DNA from: Trissonchulus latispiculum
Taxonomy: Eukaryota > Nematoda > Enoplea > Enoplida > Ironidae
Reading direction: 5' to 3'
Assembly: GCA_030248195.1 (NCBI GenBank)
Contig: JASAND010008472.1
Location: 1-64,000 of the forward strand
DNA: 64,000 nucleotides
This document shows, piece after piece, positions 33,861 to 45,635 of the stretch (position 1 is its first letter; each line of letters opens with the position of its first letter). Position numbers and translations under genes: made by a program. Under the pieces are notes generated by a model. The model was not told the origin of the DNA. It did no database searches and saw only the letters and a list, made by a program, of their open reading frames with translations.

Positions 33861-35853
33861 ATATGTCACGTCCCAAACCCGAAATCGCACAAAACTAGTT
33901 TTGTGAGGCTCAAACCTCACAAAACCCGTTCTGTGAGGCCTTGTCTCACAAAACTAGTTCTGTGAGGTTCATGCCTCACAAAACCCGTTCTGTGATGCCA
34001 TTTCTCACAAAACTAGTTCGGTGAGGTCACTTTCCTCACAAAACCCGAAATGATTGCAAACTCAATGTTATATTGCTACTTTTAAAGGTTATTGATGTCT
34101 TACAATTCCATGACTTCCTGATTTTCAATGAAGCTTTTCAACAACAAATTTCCATCAATTCAAATTCTTAAAAGAATGTTTTACGGTTCCAAAATTGCAA
34201 TGAGTTACAATTGCATTGAGTTATCCTAGCCGAATATTGGGGTTGGTTTTTCCCGTCGGTTGATTTTTTCTCGCCATTGGTTTTTTTACCCCGGCTAATG
34301 AACCGTTAAATAAATTATGATTTATAATTATGATTAAATAATTTATAGCCGGAATGCTCCACTGAGTAGTTCTGCAGAGTCCAAAAAGTGACTACCTTGG
34401 TTTTTTCCGCGACCTCTATATTTGCTCAGTCTACTCCTGCCTTGCCCTGGCTTATTTTTAGGCCAAAATTTATGGGGGGGGGCGACATGGGGGGCTCAAA
34501 GTTCCCCCCCCCCCATCGATGGGAGGTAGGGATGGGCGAGGGAAAAAGGACTGGAAAAAATGGAAAAATATTCTTAGTGTTATTTCGACGCTTTTTACAT
34601 GAAAATATGATGTTTTATGAACTTTTCGGGCTACTTTGCACCATTTGCAACCTTTTCCGAGGGGCATAATACGCGGGGGTATGTTAAATCTGACGAAATT
34701 GTACTTCGGTTTTGCCGAAGCGCTGAAAAAATGAAAAAATATTTGGGGCATGTTCTGAAAGTTAATTTATGATATGAGAATATTAGGGAACTATCAAAAA
34801 TAGTGTTTACTGATGTCATAAGGTGATATTAATGAACATGGGCTAATTTTAGAAATTAATATTTTTTGCTGTTGAAGGTTGTATTATTGAGTATATCTTT
34901 ATCTTTAATAATTCCATGCTTAACATGGCGTGTTCAACCCAAAACTGTTAAAACGACTGGATTTGTTTATTTTACGAAGTGTGTTAACTGCGAAAACCGT
35001 AGACCAGGTCTATTCGAACTGCCAAGGGTACAGAACTCGCCTGCAGTTTGCTTTAAAGTATCGTTTGCTGAAAATATCTGATTCCTGTACTCAATACCTT
35101 TGTAAGCGCTTGTGTAATTGCATTAACCATGTGGGAGTGGGGCTATTAAATATGGAAAAACTGCTTATATGAGTACAAAAACATTATATATATAGCGTAA
35201 CTTTTAACACATTGGCTAATTTTGGGGTGACATTCAGTCCAAATATAAATAAAATTTTGTTAATATATATATTTTGTATAAGCTCAATTGGTGTTTTCCT
35301 TGATATATCGAAAGCTTAATATATCAGCAAATTTAAATAACTAGAGTAGTAATTTGCAATTTTGGAACCGTAAAACATTCTTTTAAGAATTCGAATTGAT
35401 GGAAATTTGTTGTTGAAAAGCTTCATTGAAAATATCAAGAAGTCATGGAATTGTAAGACATCAATAAACTTTAAAAATAGCAATATGTGTATATAACATT
35501 GAGTTTGCAAACATTTCGGGTTTTGTGAGGAAAGTGACCTCACAGAACTATAGTACGACCAAAAAATGTGTGTACAAACTTCGACCGTTTGTAGCAGATT
35601 AGATAATGGAGCAAACCCCAACAATGCATATATTTTTAGAATCGTCAAGAACTCGAGATTTCGAAAATCCGGAAAATTCCGGATTTCCGGAATATCTAAA
35701 ATTTTTAGTTTTTTGCCAAATTTTTATCGCAATCAAAATTTTGTTTTGACGATCGAATAGAGCTGGTCCCGCTTCATATTTTTGCTCTTACAAGTTTTTC
35801 ACGAAAATGCACCCAGTTTCCGGAATTCCGGGTTTTCAAAATTTCTTTCATTT

Positions 35854-36358
35854 TAATGATAAATCTGCTGCCAAGTCCGCTTTACCCGGACTAAATGTAT
35901 TTGGAAATTTATTGATGGATATTAGAAAATCTCTTTTGCCCGAATCCTCCTACTCTCCCCCGGATGTTGACGTAGCTCATGTTGGTGATGTGGCGGTGGT
36001 TTTGTATGATGGTGAACGGATCCCTCCTGTCAAATCGGTCCGCCGCCTTTACCGCATCAATGCACCCGTTGACTCTTGTTTTATCTGTGGTATCCGCGGT
36101 CACTCTGCCAGAATCTGTCGATTCCGATCCAATGTCCACTGTTATGCCTGTGGTCTCAGTGGTCACAAAAAAAGACACTGTCCCGAAATTAATAATTTTC
36201 CTCAGATTCCTATCTCTACTGACAGGCCCAGAAGACAACCTCTACTCGACATAAATACTATGAATACTTTTAATTGTAGGAACCTTAATTCATACAGTTA
36301 TAGTGATGCTGTTAGATATGGTACTCCTTATTGTCATAATGATTCCCGTTTCAGGTAG
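35854..36358 (+). pseudogene. LINE ORF1 (5' truncated), two CCHC zinc knuckles
   Basis: The open frame can be read from 35807, but its first codons belong to the arm of the host MITE, so the LINE part starts near 35854 without its own ATG. Two knuckles of the form CX2CX4HX4C follow each other (CFICGIRGHSARIC and CYACGLSGHKKRHC), then a short tail to the TAG at 36356. ORF1 proteins of this kind bind LINE RNA. Confidence 0.8.
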
Positions 36359-36381
36359 GCCATGATAAGAAGGCCGTATCA

Positions 36382-39206
36382 ATGTCAAGGGAGAGAACTA
36401 CAAAATCCAATTCTAAAGCTGTTTTGTTGAACTCGAGAAGTCTGTTAAACAAGGTTGATGATTTTAATTTTGAAATAATTTCTGAAGAAAACCCAGACTT
36501 TATTTTTGTAACAGAAACGTGGTTAAAAGATGACATACCTAACTCTGTTATGAAATGTGGCAGTGTATATAATCTTTACAGGTGCGATAGATCTGAGGCA
36601 AAGGGGGTGGAGTAGCTACATTTGTTAAAAGCTGTTTGAAATCTGAAGAGGTTAAAATTCCTAAGAATGATGATGTTGACGCTGTTTGTGTTAAAGTGAA
36701 CTTTGGTAATAGAGAACTATTGTTATGTAACATTTACAGGCCCTCGGTTACCATGACTAATCTGATCACTTATTTCAAGCAACTCCTTGAGGTTTTAATT
36801 AACTACAATTTACCTTTTATTTTGGTTGGAGATTTTAATTTACCCGATGTGGATTGGGTAAATGAAAAAGCAACAATACGTTACAGACAAGATGAGTTTT
36901 TAAACCTTTTTCTTTCTTTTGGACTTACTCAACTTGTGACTTCTCCTACAAGGTTTCAAAATACTTTGGATCTAATTTTTGTTAATGAATGTAGCCTTGT
37001 CGATAATATGTCTGTGAAACCTCCGTTGGGTAATAGTGATCACAACGTTATTGTTTTTGATATTTTGTCGGACAAAGAATGTACACCTATTTTGAAGATT
37101 CCAAGATTTTTATGGCCAAAAGCCGATAATGCTGGCATATATAGAAACTTACAGAATACTAATTGGGGAATGTTGTTTAATAACAAATCCGTGGAGGAAA
37201 TGTGGGGAATTTTTAAAAGTACGTGCTTAAATTTGATGGCAAAGTATGTTCCTACAAAGATGGTCTCTCATTTTACCAAGAGGAAATGTAGGTACTCAAA
37301 TTATGTTAAAAGAATGATGCGCAATAAGCGTAAAGCATATCAAAGCTATAAAGCGCGGCCGTCAGAACAGCTCTTAAGAAAATACAAAAATGCCTGTAAG
37401 GTTTGCTCTAAAGCAATCAAAGATCATAACTTGCAACGAGAGTCTAGTTTTATTTCGGAGCCAAATACAAAGAGGTTTTTTAATTATGTGAAAAACAGTT
37501 TAAACAATAACAATTCTGTTACATCATTGGTAAATAATGGTGTGCAAACTACTGATAATTTTGATATGTCGAATACTTTTGGTAAACAATTTTCATCCGT
37601 ATTTGTTCTTGATGACGATACGTATCCAAATATGCCAGAATGTAATGTTGATATGTCATGTATTGATGCTTTATCCTCTTTTACGATCACTCGTAAACAT
37701 GTTATTGACTCTATTGCTTCTTTGAAAGCTGGCTCAAGTGGGGGCCCAGATAACTTGCCTGCAATTTTTTTCAAAACGTTCAGTGAGCTTCTAGCAATTC
37801 CCTTGCAAATGATTTTTCAAAAATCCTTTGATACATCCGAGATTCCCAAGGAATGGAAACATGCTATCGTTGTACCTATCTATAAAGGGAAGGGTAGTAA
37901 ATCTGAAGCTGTAAGTTACCGACCAGTCAGTTTGACTTCTATTTGTTGTAAGTTAATGGAACGTGTATTAAAGAAACAATTATATAACTATTTTGTTAGT
38001 ACCAATATTCTTTCGAAACACCAGCATGGTTTTGTCTCGGGTAAATCTACACAAACTCAGCTTTTAGAATGTCTAAATGATTGGGTAAATTTTATTGATG
38101 TCAAAAACCCAGTTGACGCAATCTATATTGATATAAGCAAAGCGTTTGACACTGTTAGCCATTCAAAACTAATGTACAAATTAAGAAAATACAAAGTTCA
38201 TCCAAAATTCCTATCTTGGATTGAGGAATTTTTGTCAGATAGAACACAAGCTGTGAAAGTGAATGGTGTTATGTCGAGCTCATTCAAGGTTGTCAGTGGT
38301 GTTCCACAAGGTAGTGTGCTTGGTCCGTTATTGTTTTTGGTCTATATAAATGATGTGGTTAGCCGTGTGGGGTTAAGCAAGATTAAGATTTATGCTGATG
38401 ACACTAAATTATATTTCACATGCAAAACGCAAAATGAATTTCAAAGTCTGTTGAACGATATTTCTAATATATTCAATTGGGCAAGTGAAAATCAATTGAA
38501 AATTGCACTTGAAAAATGTGTCCTGGTTCACTTTGGATATAATAATCCAAAGCAGGAATATGTTGTTAATGGAGTAAAAATTCCCACTGCTGAAATTGTT
38601 AAGGATTTGGGTGTGTTTGTTGATGAAAAACTCAAATTTTCTGCACATTGTGTTAAAATTGCTGCCAAGGCTGCACAGCGATCCAATTTGATTTACAGAC
38701 GTTTTCTTTGTCGTGATAGGGATTTTCTTCGTGCAATGTATCTGACGTATGTTAGACCTATTGTGGAATTTAACTCTGTAATCTGGAGCCCCCATCTTAA
38801 AAAGGACATAAAGATTATTGAGAGTGTACAAAAGCAGTTCACGAAGAGAATACCAGGATTACAAAATATGCCATATTCTGAAAGACTTAGAATACTTGGG
38901 ATGGAAAGTCTTGAAGCTCGTCGTATTAAAGCTGATTTGTTGCAGTGTTTTAGAATAGTTCATGGGATAGACAATTTAAATGTTGAGGACTATTTTTGTT
39001 TTCGAAGTAGTAGTGGACTAAGAGGTCATAACAAAACCTTAACTTCTGCAAAGTTTCGTAGAAATGAAAAAAAGTACTTTTTTAGTAATCGTGTAGTGCA
39101 GATATGGAATAATTTATCGTCTGAACTTGTAGGCTCTGCAAATCTGAACATATTTAAGCGTAATCTGAAGGATTGGGATGTTTCTAGGTTCTGCCAATTG
39201 TTTTAA
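36382..39206 (+). pseudogene. LINE ORF2: AP endonuclease and reverse transcriptase, one frameshift
   Basis: The N-terminal frame (36382-36615) has the endonuclease start NSRSLLNKVDDF…VTETWL. It ends in a G run at 36603-36609, where one missing base shifts the frame; the adjacent open frame (reported from 36636, coding from about 36606) continues with the endonuclease motifs GDFNLPDVDW and SDHNVIVFDI, then RT blocks WKHAIVVPIYKGKG, IDISKAFDTVSH, GVPQGSVLGPLLF and the catalytic YADD at 38391-38402. With the shift ignored the protein is about 940 residues, normal for the group. Apart from that shift I saw no stop, so the copy is young or recently active. Confidence 0.88.
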
Positions 39207-39407
39207 CTGAGCACGAATAAGCACTGTTTGCACTATTTCCAGTATATAATGTTTTATTCCTTTTGACTTTATGACTTTTTTCTTGTATTGGATGCACGTA
39301 AGTAGTTGTACTGCGACTCTGTGTAATCCTTTTCAGTAAAGTGTTTGCCGTATACTTGTATAGTGAGCGCTTTATTTGAATAAACTTTTTATTATTATTA
39401 TTATTTT

Positions 39408-39660
39408 CATTTCTGCGAGTTACTTCTATTACAAGATTTGTTCAGCTCATCAAGAGCTTTCGAATGATACCCATATTGTGGGGTATTGGAGAAAATTTTT
39501 AAAATCCGGAAAATCCCGGAAAATCCTGTTTTCTCAAATTCCGGGAAATGTGTGCATTTTCAAGAGTTCATTCTATTACAAAAGTTGTTCAGCTCGATAA
39601 GAGCTTTCGAATGATACCCATCTTGTGGGTATTGAAGAAAATTTTTAAAATCCGGAAATT
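39408..39660. repeat. Direct repeat of a 110-bp segment in the MITE arm
   Basis: TTCAGCTC…AAGAGCTTTCGAATGATACC and the following AAAATTTTTAAAATCCGG are repeated at about 39440 and 39588. Confidence 0.75.
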
Positions 39661-40119
39661 TTGAAAACCCGGAATTCCGGAAACTGGGTGCATTTTCGTG
39701 AAAAACTTGTAAGAGCAAAAATATGCAGCGGGACCAGCTGTATTCGATCGTCAAAACAAAATTTTAGTTGCGATAAAAGTTGGGCGAAAAAAATAAAAAT
39801 TTTAGATTTTCCGTGAATGAAATCCGGAATTCCGGAATTTTCCGGATTTTTGAAATCTCGAGATCCTGAGGATTCTAAAAATATATACATTGTTGGGATT
39901 TACTCCAAAGGTTAATCTGCTACAAACGGTCGAAGTTTGTACACACATTTTTTGGTCGTACTATAGTTTTGTGAGAAATGGCATCACAGAACGGGTATTG
40001 TGAGGCATGAACCTCACAGAACTAGTTTTGTGAGACAAGGCCTCACAGAACGGGTTTTGTGAGGTTTGAGCCTCACAAAACTAGTTTTGTGAGATTTCGG
40101 GTTTGGGACGTGACATATA

Positions 40120-42120
40120 TAATTTTCATTTAACGTAAACGCGTGGAATTAGATTTTTCAGTATTTAAGCAGGTTTTGAGGGCGGAAGGGGGCGTGACGA
40201 GCCATTTGGAGCCGGCTGGAAAAGAACCCACGACACGACCAACAATATACTTTCTGGCCGTACGTATGTTCTCTTTCTCTGTGTTTTGAGAAATTAAAAT
40301 AGAGACGCTCTTCGGGCTGGGGACTGCAAATTAGTGGGTTCATAACCAAAAATTGGCTGAACCCAGAACCAATGCAAAATTAGAATTTTCTGAAAATTTC
40401 AAACAGTACTGAAATATCAGACTAACACTATATATTTGTGTTGTATAACTGCTTTTATACAAAAGAGAGATGAAAACTGAAACTTAAGTAAGAACAAGTT
40501 TACCAACTTTTGTTTTCTGAAAGTGATAATAATTTCAAATTATACATTGCCAACGTTTTTCAACATTTCCCAAAACTTGCAGAATGCAGATTAGCTTTTA
40601 TAACGCTTGAATATTTTTTGAGTTTTTGAAAGATACTATATTGAGATGTAAGAGTTTTTAAACTATAAACTATAAACTTAAAATTGTACGTAGCTTCTTG
40701 GGGGCTCCGCACCCCAGACTTCCCCGTTTCACGCTTTGCGGGTGCATTCCTATTCAAATCATTCAATTTTCAGCACCTCTTGGATACGATCACAATACCT
40801 GTTCGGAAAGTCCCAGAAAGATCAGCAATTACTAATAGGCACCTCGTCCCCCCCACTCGATCCTTTCTCCCCACATTACCGGGCTTCCCTCCACTCACGA
40901 TAAAATATCAAGACAAATTTTAAGGATTTTTGGTTAAAATTTTCAGGCTTCGCCGGAATTTTTTGAGTGTAAAATCGTCTGTTTTGGTACTAAAACTAGA
41001 TAGATTCTTGAGCATTTTTAGCTTTGTTCTAGGAGTATATATATATAGGTAGTAAGCAAACAAACTTTTACCGGACGTATTTTTAGCCCATTTTATTCCG
41101 CCACCCCACTTTTGGTCTTCCCTCACTGCCCATCCCCCACTCTTTTAGCCGACAGGAAACCCCGGGCACCAAACAACAATTTTAGGCTAAATCAGTATTT
41201 TTGAGCTATGGGCAATTTTGTTAAATGGCGCAAATTTTGTGGGCGTTCGTAGAAGAGCGCAAGAGAATAGTTCGGTATCTATGTTGATGTAAAATATTAC
41301 TAAGATAAAAGACATTAGTGGCACAGGTTTAGACTCCACCCAAAGACAATACGCTCAACTCAAACTATGAAGCCTTTTCATAAAAGAATCAAGAAACCGG
41401 CACATATGTAAGCTGGGATTGTAAACCAATAAACCACAAAATATAACTGTTCAATAACGATGACAAATGTACGTTCGTAAAAATGCACATACATCAAATA
41501 CATGTACAGACAATATCATGCCTGGTTCAAGTTCACAATACAATTCAGTAATCCACAAAATTAGAAAAAACACTTGGAAGCTAAAGCAGTTAGTAACATT
41601 AAATTGGAATAAAGTAAATTCCGTAGTAAAACTACTGATTAAACAAACAAACAAACAAACAAACAAACAAACAAACAAACAAACAAACAAACAATATTGT
41701 GCATCACCAGGAGTCTGAAACTTGAAAAACTTTGAAGATAAACAAAATCACTAAGATTCATTTCAAATGATGTGCAAACTGGTCCAACGCGGCACCAACT
41801 ACAGATAGGGAGTTTGATACACATTTCGGAGTGCAAAAACGCGTTTTAATCCCAAATTGCTAATTTCGGTTGGGAACAAATTTTGCAAAATGGGATGTTA
41901 CACATTGTAGGAAAAGAATTTTTCACACCCCCGACCTGGGTACCCGCCTGGGCATTGTAAATACGTAAACAAGAAACATTAGAGGGTAACCTAACCAACG
42001 AAACGACCTCGACCCGCGCCCAGCTATGAGCTAACCAACCATATACTTCATCTACGTATATACGTATTTCTTGCTTCAGCATTTCCATAACAGTACAAAA
42101 TACAGGACATCGCCATACAC
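40120..42120. other. Intergenic; one (AAAC)n microsatellite
   Basis: A near-perfect (AAAC) run of about 13 units lies at 41641-41694. Around 40910-41160 there is a block with TTCAGGCTTCGCCGGAATTT, shared in type with 20030 and 50490. No convincing gene. The 3' UTR of the minus-strand F-box gene must lie in the right part, but no clear poly(A) signal was seen. Confidence 0.5.
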
Positions 42121-44112
42121 TTATAGTGAAACAAAACATTTTTCATCTTCAACAATGATACAGTATTCGGGAGTGGGACGAACACGGTCGCTGATAAATT
42201 TGTCTCTGAAAAAGTAGTGATCAGGTAGCAAGTCGAAGCAGGGAGTTACTGCTTTCATTCTTGCCGTCTTTTCTGTATCAGAATCCAGCTTAAGAAAAAG
42301 ACTGGCACAATTTTCACCATCATCACCACAATAGAAAGTGTATTTTAGAAAGGCCATAGACACTCCCGTTTCTATCAAGGCTTGTCTCCGTTGGCTCAGC
42401 GCCAAAAGGATACAATTGCTCAGAGCGGGATAATCTGGGTTAACAATAACTCTCTCTAGGCAGTGAAGATCGCCCAAAGCGTCACCCATGTCGCATCCAA
42501 ACTTCAATAAAATGGGATCTGACTCTAGTTTCTCCGGTGCACAACCCTCGAAATCTTTCATGAAAAGCGCCACAGTGGCCAGGTTAGGCAGCGACTTCAC
42601 ACAGCTCGCATAAACGGACAGCGGCGTTCCTTCGAACAGGTTGACGCACAGACTCAAATGGGACAAACTGGATTCAGCGCTGTCGTTCAAAATCACTCTT
42701 CGTGGATCCGTTTCTCCATCTTCGATTTTGAGCGAACGAAGTGAAGGCCCGGCTCGAAATCCCGATTCCGCAGTACTAAACTCTACGTAGTCAAGACGAA
42801 GTTCTTCCAAGCGAGGGAAGAAAAGTTCACAGTCTAACTGTACAGCACTAAGCGAGAGTCGAGTGATACTGTGCAACAACTGAGAAAATGAGGAACCCGA
42901 ATCAGCTGGGACGATAAGAAAGCCCAAATCCAAATCGCGGGTGGGGGACACATGGAACAATTGAAGTTTTGGAAACCGACAGGATCTTTCGGTCTGAGCC
43001 AACCGACTAGGCTTCCAGACATAGTCAGTTGCCAAATCAAGAGCAATTGTCTCAAGGAAGGGCAGATTTCCCAGATAATGCTCAATGAAATCCGGAACAG
43101 AAATAGTATCATCATCCCCAATATGACAACTGAAATGGACTAAGCCAGGATTACAAGGGACAATTTTCATCAAAATATCCACTTTGCCCGACGACAGCGA
43201 TAGCTTCTGAAGAGTTCCAGATTTGGTGAGCGCCATCAACAATTTATCCGGAATCTCTCCTCTTACAGCCAAACTTTGCAGGTTGGAAAATGTGGGTTCC
43301 CCCACCAGACATTTGCTGTCATCGCATTCAGAGAACTCAAATGCCAATTCTTCCAGGAACAGGCAGTGCTGACTTAGGCTCAGCAAAGACGGATAAGAAA
43401 GCTTGAATTGGGAAATCAATAGAGATCGAAGTTGACTGATTCCATCCACCAGTTTCGGCACAAACTGGACAGAATAGAGAGGAATAGGCAAAACAGAAGC
43501 CAGATATGACAAAGTTGGTGGAATGAAACAATCCATTGGATCAGGATAGTTAGGAAAAGAAGGCACGTGAGGAATGCAGACAGTGGCATGGCAGGAAGAA
43601 ATCTGCGAACTTCGGGCAGAAAGCACAGAAGACATTTCACCAAAATCTTGTTGATCTGGAATGAATAAGTTGGCAAAATAAAACAGCTTCAGTGAAACAT
43701 TTTTCGGCAATTTGTCCAGCTGTCGACGATAGTTAGGATAGTCCAACTGAATTCCCAGAATATGCAAATTAGGAAAGGCTTCCCTAATTCCAGTCCAGAG
43801 CGAATCTGCAACCGGGCTGAGCAAATACAGCTCGTTCAGGCCACGAAACCGAGACATAATCCAGCGCCAACGATCGTGCAGGACTTCATTCGGCGACCCA
43901 AAAGAAGAAAATTCAACCATCTTATAAGCCTTGATCTCCGCGGCACCAACAACTAAACTCTTCACGTCGAGATAGGACTGGAAAATAAGAAGGCGAAATA
44001 GTTTGGAAATTCTTTCCAAAGGAACTCGTTCGCGCCAAAAACATCGACGAAAGATCTCCACCAAAACATTGTGCGGCAAATCAAGCAAAGAGAAGGCTGC
44101 TCCCTCAGACAT
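42121..44112 (-). CDS. F-box/leucine-rich-repeat protein, intronless (paralogue 2)
   Basis: 663 residues. The start is the ATG at 44112 (MSEGAAFSLLDLPHNVLVEI); an upstream in-frame extension of 61 residues is hydrophobic, unlike the paralogue, and probably untranslated. It has an F-box at residues about 8-48 and irregular LRRs after it (LVVGAAEIKAY, LEELAFEFSEC, LQKLSLSSG). It aligns over its full length with the gene at 22796-24844, including AFPNLHILGIQLDYPNY, PKNVSLKLF and the C-terminal CIIVEDE. It is a probable SCF substrate receptor. The two copies are inverted and about 17 kb apart, and diverged enough to be an old duplication. Confidence 0.87.
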   Translation of the reverse strand: MSEGAAFSLLDLPHNVLVEIFRRCFWRERVPLERISKLFRLLIFQSYLDVKSLVVGAAEIKAYKMVEFSSFGSPNEVLHDRWRWIMSRFRGLNELYLLSPVADSLWTGIREAFPNLHILGIQLDYPNYRRQLDKLPKNVSLKLFYFANLFIPDQQDFGEMSSVLSARSSQISSCHATVCIPHVPSFPNYPDPMDCFIPPTLSYLASVLPIPLYSVQFVPKLVDGISQLRSLLISQFKLSYPSLLSLSQHCLFLEELAFEFSECDDSKCLVGEPTFSNLQSLAVRGEIPDKLLMALTKSGTLQKLSLSSGKVDILMKIVPCNPGLVHFSCHIGDDDTISVPDFIEHYLGNLPFLETIALDLATDYVWKPSRLAQTERSCRFPKLQLFHVSPTRDLDLGFLIVPADSGSSFSQLLHSITRLSLSAVQLDCELFFPRLEELRLDYVEFSTAESGFRAGPSLRSLKIEDGETDPRRVILNDSAESSLSHLSLCVNLFEGTPLSVYASCVKSLPNLATVALFMKDFEGCAPEKLESDPILLKFGCDMGDALGDLHCLERVIVNPDYPALSNCILLALSQRRQALIETGVSMAFLKYTFYCGDDGENCASLFLKLDSDTEKTARMKAVTPCFDLLPDHYFFRDKFISDRVRPTPEYCIIVEDEKCFVSL

Positions 44113-44183
44113 GATTGAGTGCGTTAGACGCCACCAAAATAGAGACGAAATACAGACAGAAAACCTACAACACAAATTTAAAT

Positions 44184-44196
44184 AAATATATAGAGC
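44184..44196 (-). promoter_or_regulatory. Possible TATA box of the minus-strand F-box gene
   Basis: CTATATATTTATT on the minus strand lies about 75-85 bases before the ATG at 44112, a plausible position if the 5' UTR is short. Single weak signal in AT-rich DNA. Confidence 0.3.
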
Positions 44197-44315
44197 ACAA
44201 TTTGAGATTGCGGTTAATGCAAGCAGGAAAAACAATCGAAGAATGCAACATGAGCAATATGACGGTAGGTAACCATTTAAACATATCAAGGACAAGATTT
44301 CAGATGCTTGAGTCC

Positions 44316-44620
44316 AGTATCGGCGCCCCCAGGGGAGGGGTTTTGGGGGTTCTGGACCCCTCCCTTTCTGTCCGATTTAGCCCCCAGAATTTTTGGGGAG
44401 AAAGCAAAAAATTTTCAATGCATAAAACTACAAAATTTTCGAATCAGCATCGTTTCCTATGTCATTTTTAAAAATTTTTCTCGCCTGCGGCGCCTTTTTA
44501 TTTTAAAGTTTAATAAGTTTCCGTGAATGTGACGCTTTTTGCCTGAGTTTTTAAATGTCTTCCGCCTGCAGAACATTTGTGTCTAAATTCAATTTTAATT
44601 TTTTTGCGCCTACGGTCCGG
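44316..44620. repeat. Repeat with CCCCAGGGGAGGGG start and CGCCTGCGGCGCC hairpin
   Basis: A CCCCCAGGGGAGGGG block is followed by GGGTTCTGGACCCC, and then by TTTTTCTCGCCTGCGGCGCC. Composition and order resemble the G/C-run MITE at 19871 and the GCGTAGCCAGG repeat at 45350. No ends identified. Confidence 0.4.
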
Positions 44621-44887
44621 TACGAATATTAATTTATACGAACATATTCTGATCAAGTATACACGCCAAAGTGTTATAAAGGTTTCCGTTAGACTATTCA
44701 TGATTTCAAAATATTTTCTAGGCCTTAAGTTAAATCTTTTTTAAAAATTGTCCATTATGGATTTTTCATGTGGTAAAATTTTTGAAATTTTTATTCAATA
44801 TTTTTTAAAGGTTTTCATCGTTTATTTTTCATAGTGTCGAAAAACCTCAACCTTTCGAAAAATCAATAAAATGAACACCCGTAATAC

Positions 44888-45303
44888 CAAGAGTACATAA
44901 TGATAAGAGTGTGACAAGCGTCACATTCTATGCAATGAAGGCAAAAACTATGCGATGCGCGCTAACGGCTTACCCCCCCCCACAAATTGACCTCCTCTCA
45001 CACCGCCCCTATATGGGTACGTGCTCCAAACGGGGGTCGTTCACTGCTTTGCATAATTACACGCTGAAATTAACAGGGGCCCAATTTGGGGAGGGGGTGC
45101 AAGCGTGCATGCTTAACACATAGATGTACAAAATATACTAAGCGAGTGAGCGGACCCCGTTTGGAACTATGTACCCATATAGGGGCGGTGTGAAAGGGGG
45201 TCAATTTGTGGGGGGGGGTAAGCCGTTAGCGCGCATCGCATAGTTTTAGCCTTCATTGCATAGAGTGTGACGCTTGTCACACTCTTATCATTATGTACTC
45301 TTG
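44888..45303. mobile_element. 416-bp foldback MITE with 155-bp arms
   Basis: The arms (CAAGAGTACATAATGATAAG… and complement) are almost identical over about 155 bases and end near the CCAAACGGGG units. Direct repeats GTAATAC flank it (44881-44887; 45304-45310); the true duplication may be 5 or 7 bases. The arms contain CACAAATTGACC and a ten-C run. It is related to 48621-48938. Confidence 0.85.
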
Positions 45304-45349
45304 GTAATACTCATGCTGAAATTTTAGACATTAATATAACTATAGACAG

Positions 45350-45545
45350 GCGCGTAGCCAGGGGGGGATGGGGGGAATTTCCCCCCCCCAAAATTGTGTT
45401 GCCCCCCAGGAATTTTCTCCTGTGTAAAACGCCCATTTTTCAAAAAATTTTCTTTTTTATTTTATCCCCCCACTTTTGACCTCCTCCCACCACTAGTGAG
45501 GGAAGGCGTCCCCCCACTCTCCCACCTTATTTTTACCTAAAATAA
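45350..45545. repeat. GCGTAGCCAGGGGGG-type repeat
   Basis: AGGCGCGTAGCCAGGGGGGG followed by C runs and AATTTTCT is a form I recall as a common transposon end in invertebrate genomes; the family is not resolved here. Confidence 0.45.
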
Positions 45546-45635
45546 ACCCAGTTCACTAGTGAATTATGATTATATTTACATAGCTCTAATTTGTTTTGCT
45601 ATTTCAGTGCAGGATGTTTATCGTGAAGTAAATTT

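Larger units (their letters stand above)
35846..39412 (+). mobile_element. LINE (CR1/L2/Jockey group), 5' truncated, inner nest
   Basis: Flanked by TTTCATTT (35846-35853; 39405-39412) and ending in a (TTA)n tail after AATAAA (39377-39382). It carries ORF1 with two CCHC knuckles and ORF2 with AP endonuclease and RT. The 5' end is truncated within ORF1, as in many LINE insertions. The 8-bp duplication partly overlaps the tail, so its exact length is uncertain. Confidence 0.85.
35551..39963. mobile_element. TA-flanked (Tc1/mariner-type) MITE, middle nest
   Basis: TAGTACGACCAAAAAATGTG at 35551 and CATTTTTTGGTCGTACTA to 39963 are inverted, with arms of about 290 bases (to about 35845 and from about 39640). 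It is flanked by TA (35549-35550; 39964-39965). The opposite arm of the outer foldback (near 34011) keeps the uninterrupted CTAG site, confirming insertion at TA. Without the LINE it is about 860 bp and non-coding. Confidence 0.82.
33862..40117. mobile_element. TA-flanked foldback element with CTCACAAAAC hairpin array (outer nest)
   Basis: Left end TATGTCACGTCCCAAACCCG (33862) and right end CGGGTTTGGGACGTGACATA (to 40117), both flanked by TA. The arms hold about eight hairpin units alternating CTCACAAAACTAGTTCTGTG and CACAAAACCCG. The left arm (to about 34200) is complemented by 35335-35548, and the rest of the right arm resumes at 39966 after the inner element. Without nested DNA it is about 1.8 kb. 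No transposase. Confidence 0.8.

Noticed and set aside
34866..35172. Overlapping small ORFs in the loop of the outer foldback element
   Set aside because: Two different frames, no recognisable domain, and the location inside a non-autonomous element argue against a gene.
40158..40349. Minus-strand ORF with CWSC…H that resembles a C2H2 zinc finger
   Set aside because: The second histidine is missing and the rest of the 63 residues is not protein-like; probably chance.
41451..41836. ORFs with (FVCL)n or (KQTN)n repeats
   Set aside because: Translation of the (AAAC)n microsatellite in both strands.
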